Below, piece by piece: positions 61,958 to 64,000 of a stretch of DNA of 64,000 bases (position 1 is its first letter; each line of letters starts with the position of its first letter). The notes under the pieces were generated by a model. The model had not been told where the DNA came from and made no database searches. It saw only the letters and a list, made by a program, of their open reading frames with translations. The translations under genes were made by a program, and so were the position numbers. The stretch is from an uncultured Carboxylicivirga sp. (GTDB lineage Bacteria; Bacteroidota; Bacteroidia; Bacteroidales; Marinilabiliaceae): the NCBI GenBank assembly GCA_947503525.1, contig CANNEA010000003.1:558001-622000 (forward strand), read 5' to 3'.

Positions 61958-64000
61958 ATGATTCGATATATATTACTACTGGTTATTCTATTAATAGGAT
62001 GCCCTCAGATAAGTGTTGCCAAAGTAGATACGACGCAAAGTTGTAGCATAGAACAACAACTGGCAAAACTTTTTGTGGCACCGATTAAGTCTCTGAATAA
62101 TAACTATAAATATTCACCCGGATTTGTTTTACATGAGAATCAAAAAGGATTGTCGAAAATTGACACCAGCTCATCTCAGCTTCAAATAATCGATTTAAGT
62201 AATGGCTCAGATGATGAATTACTCTTACCTTTTCCTAATTCAAAAGTATTGGAGAGCTTTCATGATAAAGAATCTTTAGATTTAATATTGCGTTCGGCTT
62301 TATTGTTCGAAAGTTTATTTGGTGCAAGTGGAATTTCTTATAAAATTGGTAATGTAACCTTCTTGAGTTTAATATCTAATTCTCATTTAACTGTCAACCA
62401 ATATCAAGTCATTGAATTTCCTAAGGATTTGAAACGAAGTATTCCGTTTAGGGACTTTGAAAATAATACGGTTAGTGCTGTTACTCATGAGCAGACAGCT
62501 AGCTTTATGAGTCAAAAATGGAAATTCCTGAATTGGAAAGGCAGTACTGATCTGAGTTTATCATTTGAGGAATTGCTCGAAAAAGGTTTATTGTTTTATT
62601 CGGAGAATTTTGAAGATGATCATCAAAAGTTGGTTCGGGCTTATAGTGAAAAGTTAATGCAACAAGAATTATTGATAGATGCTCTAAGGCAATATCAGTT
62701 TGAGAATATAAAAAGAAACAGGAAAATATCTGAAGAAGAAATCTCCAAAGGAAAACGTGAACAAATCAAAAATAGATTTGAAATTCTTAAGGGGTCAATT
62801 GCTTTATATGAAAAGAAGGCGCTTGTACCCTTGCATCGTATTGATACCTTGAGTGGTATATTTAGAGATTACAGAAAAATACAGGATAATAACCTTTATG
62901 AATTAGCTGAGTTTTATCATCCAGATATTAAATATGAATCACATCCTTTGGATGATACAGATATTGTAATCAGTGTGTGTGATTCGCCTGACAGTTTGAT
63001 TTCTTTATCAGAAGACATTCGAATATTCAATCATAGAAAGACAATTTCACATATATTATTAGTACAAGGAGTTGATGAGTCTTTTTTTAACTCCTCTCTT
63101 CTAAATGCTTTTGATGCCATTCTTATTGCTGAAGATTCCTCTGAATTGAGTAGCGAGTTACTGGTACAAGCTTTATATGGTGGAATTAATGTAAATGGTA
63201 GTAATAACAATGCTAAAACTTTGTATTCTCGGGGATTTAAAAGAGCTACTACCAGTAAATCAAGATTAGCTTTTGCATTGCCTGAGGTTTTAGAGTTTAA
63301 TAGAGATACTCTTGATCTTATTGATGACATAGTAAACAAAGCAATTAAAGAAAAAGCTACTCCGGGAGCACAGCTCTTAATAGCCCGAAAGGGAAATGTA
63401 ATTTTCAAAAAGTCATATGGTTACCATACCTATTCAAAAAAAGTAAAAGTTAAAAATGATGATATATATGATATTGCATCGGTAAGCAAGTTATGCGCCA
63501 CGTTTCCAATTATTCTGGATTTGTACGAACAGGATTTGATAAAATTGGATGCTAAACTTGGCGATTATTTGGCTGATATTGATACCACAGATAAAAAAGA
63601 TATTACCATTAGGGAATTGCTTTTGCACCAGTCGGGATTAATTAGTTTTTTGCCATTTCATACTTATGCTATAGATAAAGATGCATTAAATGGTAAATCG
63701 CTTTACAATAGAAGGTATACTTCAAGCTATAATATTAAACTTGACGATTGGCTTTATCAAAGTAAGTACGGTCGATATCGCAAAGATGTGTTTCAAAAAC
63801 AGCAAGATTCAACTTTTAATATTAGAGTTAGCCGAAAACTATTTATGAATAAGCACTTTGTTGACTCAATGAAGAGCTATGCTTATGCATCCAAACTTCG
63901 GTTAAAGAAGGATTACTTGTATAGCGATGTTGGATATCATTTGCTTCATCTCGTGATGCATTCAAAATTAAATTCCGGTCTGGATGAATATTTCTACACA
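61958..64000 (+). CDS. Lipoprotein with decayed GH3-like region fused to a serine hydrolase (beta-lactamase fold), 5' part
   Basis: At least 681 residues; the frame is open to the window edge. The signal ends in a lipobox (LLIGC, Cys15). Residues 455-681 are a class C beta-lactamase-like serine hydrolase with SxxK at 508-511 (IASVSKL), LLLHQSGLISF, and YSD at 655-657 in place of YSN. The boundary (RLAFALPEVLEFN to TPGAQLLIARKGNVIF) is that of the GH3-serine-hydrolase fusions common in Bacteroidota. Yet residues 25-440 keep only traces of GH3 (LYGGINVNG near 415), without the usual glycosidase motifs. The enzyme may act on cell-wall peptides. The C-terminus and the third catalytic motif are outside the window. 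Confidence 0.8.
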   Translation, partial: MIRYILLLVILLIGCPQISVAKVDTTQSCSIEQQLAKLFVAPIKSLNNNYKYSPGFVLHENQKGLSKIDTSSSQLQIIDLSNGSDDELLLPFPNSKVLESFHDKESLDLILRSALLFESLFGASGISYKIGNVTFLSLISNSHLTVNQYQVIEFPKDLKRSIPFRDFENNTVSAVTHEQTASFMSQKWKFLNWKGSTDLSLSFEELLEKGLLFYSENFEDDHQKLVRAYSEKLMQQELLIDALRQYQFENIKRNRKISEEEISKGKREQIKNRFEILKGSIALYEKKALVPLHRIDTLSGIFRDYRKIQDNNLYELAEFYHPDIKYESHPLDDTDIVISVCDSPDSLISLSEDIRIFNHRKTISHILLVQGVDESFFNSSLLNAFDAILIAEDSSELSSELLVQALYGGINVNGSNNNAKTLYSRGFKRATTSKSRLAFALPEVLEFNRDTLDLIDDIVNKAIKEKATPGAQLLIARKGNVIFKKSYGYHTYSKKVKVKNDDIYDIASVSKLCATFPIILDLYEQDLIKLDAKLGDYLADIDTTDKKDITIRELLLHQSGLISFLPFHTYAIDKDALNGKSLYNRRYTSSYNIKLDDWLYQSKYGRYRKDVFQKQQDSTFNIRVSRKLFMNKHFVDSMKSYAYASKLRLKKDYLYSDVGYHLLHLVMHSKLNSGLDEYFYT

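Noticed and set aside
1-64000. CRISPR arrays, complete insertion sequences, rRNA and tRNA genes
   Set aside because: Direct repeats with spacers, transposase genes and RNA-gene signatures were looked for by eye and not found; the tandem repeats seen have no spacers.

Overview
The window is from an AT-rich genome of the phylum Bacteroidota, most likely a marine member of the Marinilabiliales or a relative (this order-level placement is inference). The evidence is a SusC/SusD pair run by an ECF sigma factor and a FecR-type anti-sigma factor, a cargo protein with a type IX secretion (T9SS) tail, DUF6090, DUF3857, DUF1080 and DUF4397 proteins, many lipoproteins, and promoters of the Bacteroidota type (TTTG about 19 nt before TAnnTTTG). 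No rRNA, tRNA, CRISPR array, phage or complete insertion sequence was seen.

Layout. 1-3640: end of a DUF1080 protein, a Tat-exported Gfo/Idh/MocA oxidoreductase, a small membrane protein, and a VOC-fold protein convergent with an HxlR regulator. 4539-17679: a nutrient-uptake locus made of ECF sigma, FecR anti-sigma, SusC with an STN domain, SusD, a lipoprotein, three successive TlpA-like thiol-redox proteins and a DUF4397 lipoprotein. No carbohydrate-active enzyme is present there. 19063-23300: a minus-strand alginate-type operon (36-aa ORF, NRAMP-fold permease, FadR-type regulator, SDR reductase, PL7 lyase) whose promoter is overlapped by three tandem 13-bp operator-like repeats. 23762-27403: CorA, an MscS channel, DUF6090 and a GNAT protein.

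27892-34896: the most unusual block, a tight minus-strand gene train. It holds a possible 30-aa precursor peptide, a PqqD-like protein, an ATP-grasp ligase, a fold-type III PLP decarboxylase homologue, a urea-transporter/M23-peptidase fusion, a TPR protein with a predicted outer-membrane barrel, and a TPR protein. The first genes look like peptide or amino-acid modification and the later ones like envelope functions. I know of no described pathway with this set.

35240-41543: a truncated DoxX-like duplicate, a 3 x 22-bp palindromic tandem repeat, an HU-type protein, the intact DoxX-like gene, a siderophore-type TonB receptor with a PepSY protein behind a Fur-like palindrome, and a GNAT gene with a long structured leader. 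41611-50159: an M64 metallopeptidase, two Crp/Fnr paralogues around a BamA/TamA-type barrel, a large T9SS cargo protein and a lipoprotein. 50401-55435: two overlapping DUF3857 genes (one with a transglutaminase triad, one that has lost the cysteine), sfsA and a YkgJ-type protein. 55490-64000: a sensor joining a two-component-regulator propeller to a chemoreceptor signalling domain, a PorE-like TPR/propeller/OmpA protein, a stand-alone receiver, and the start of a lipoprotein with a decayed GH3-like part joined to a serine hydrolase; this gene runs off the window.
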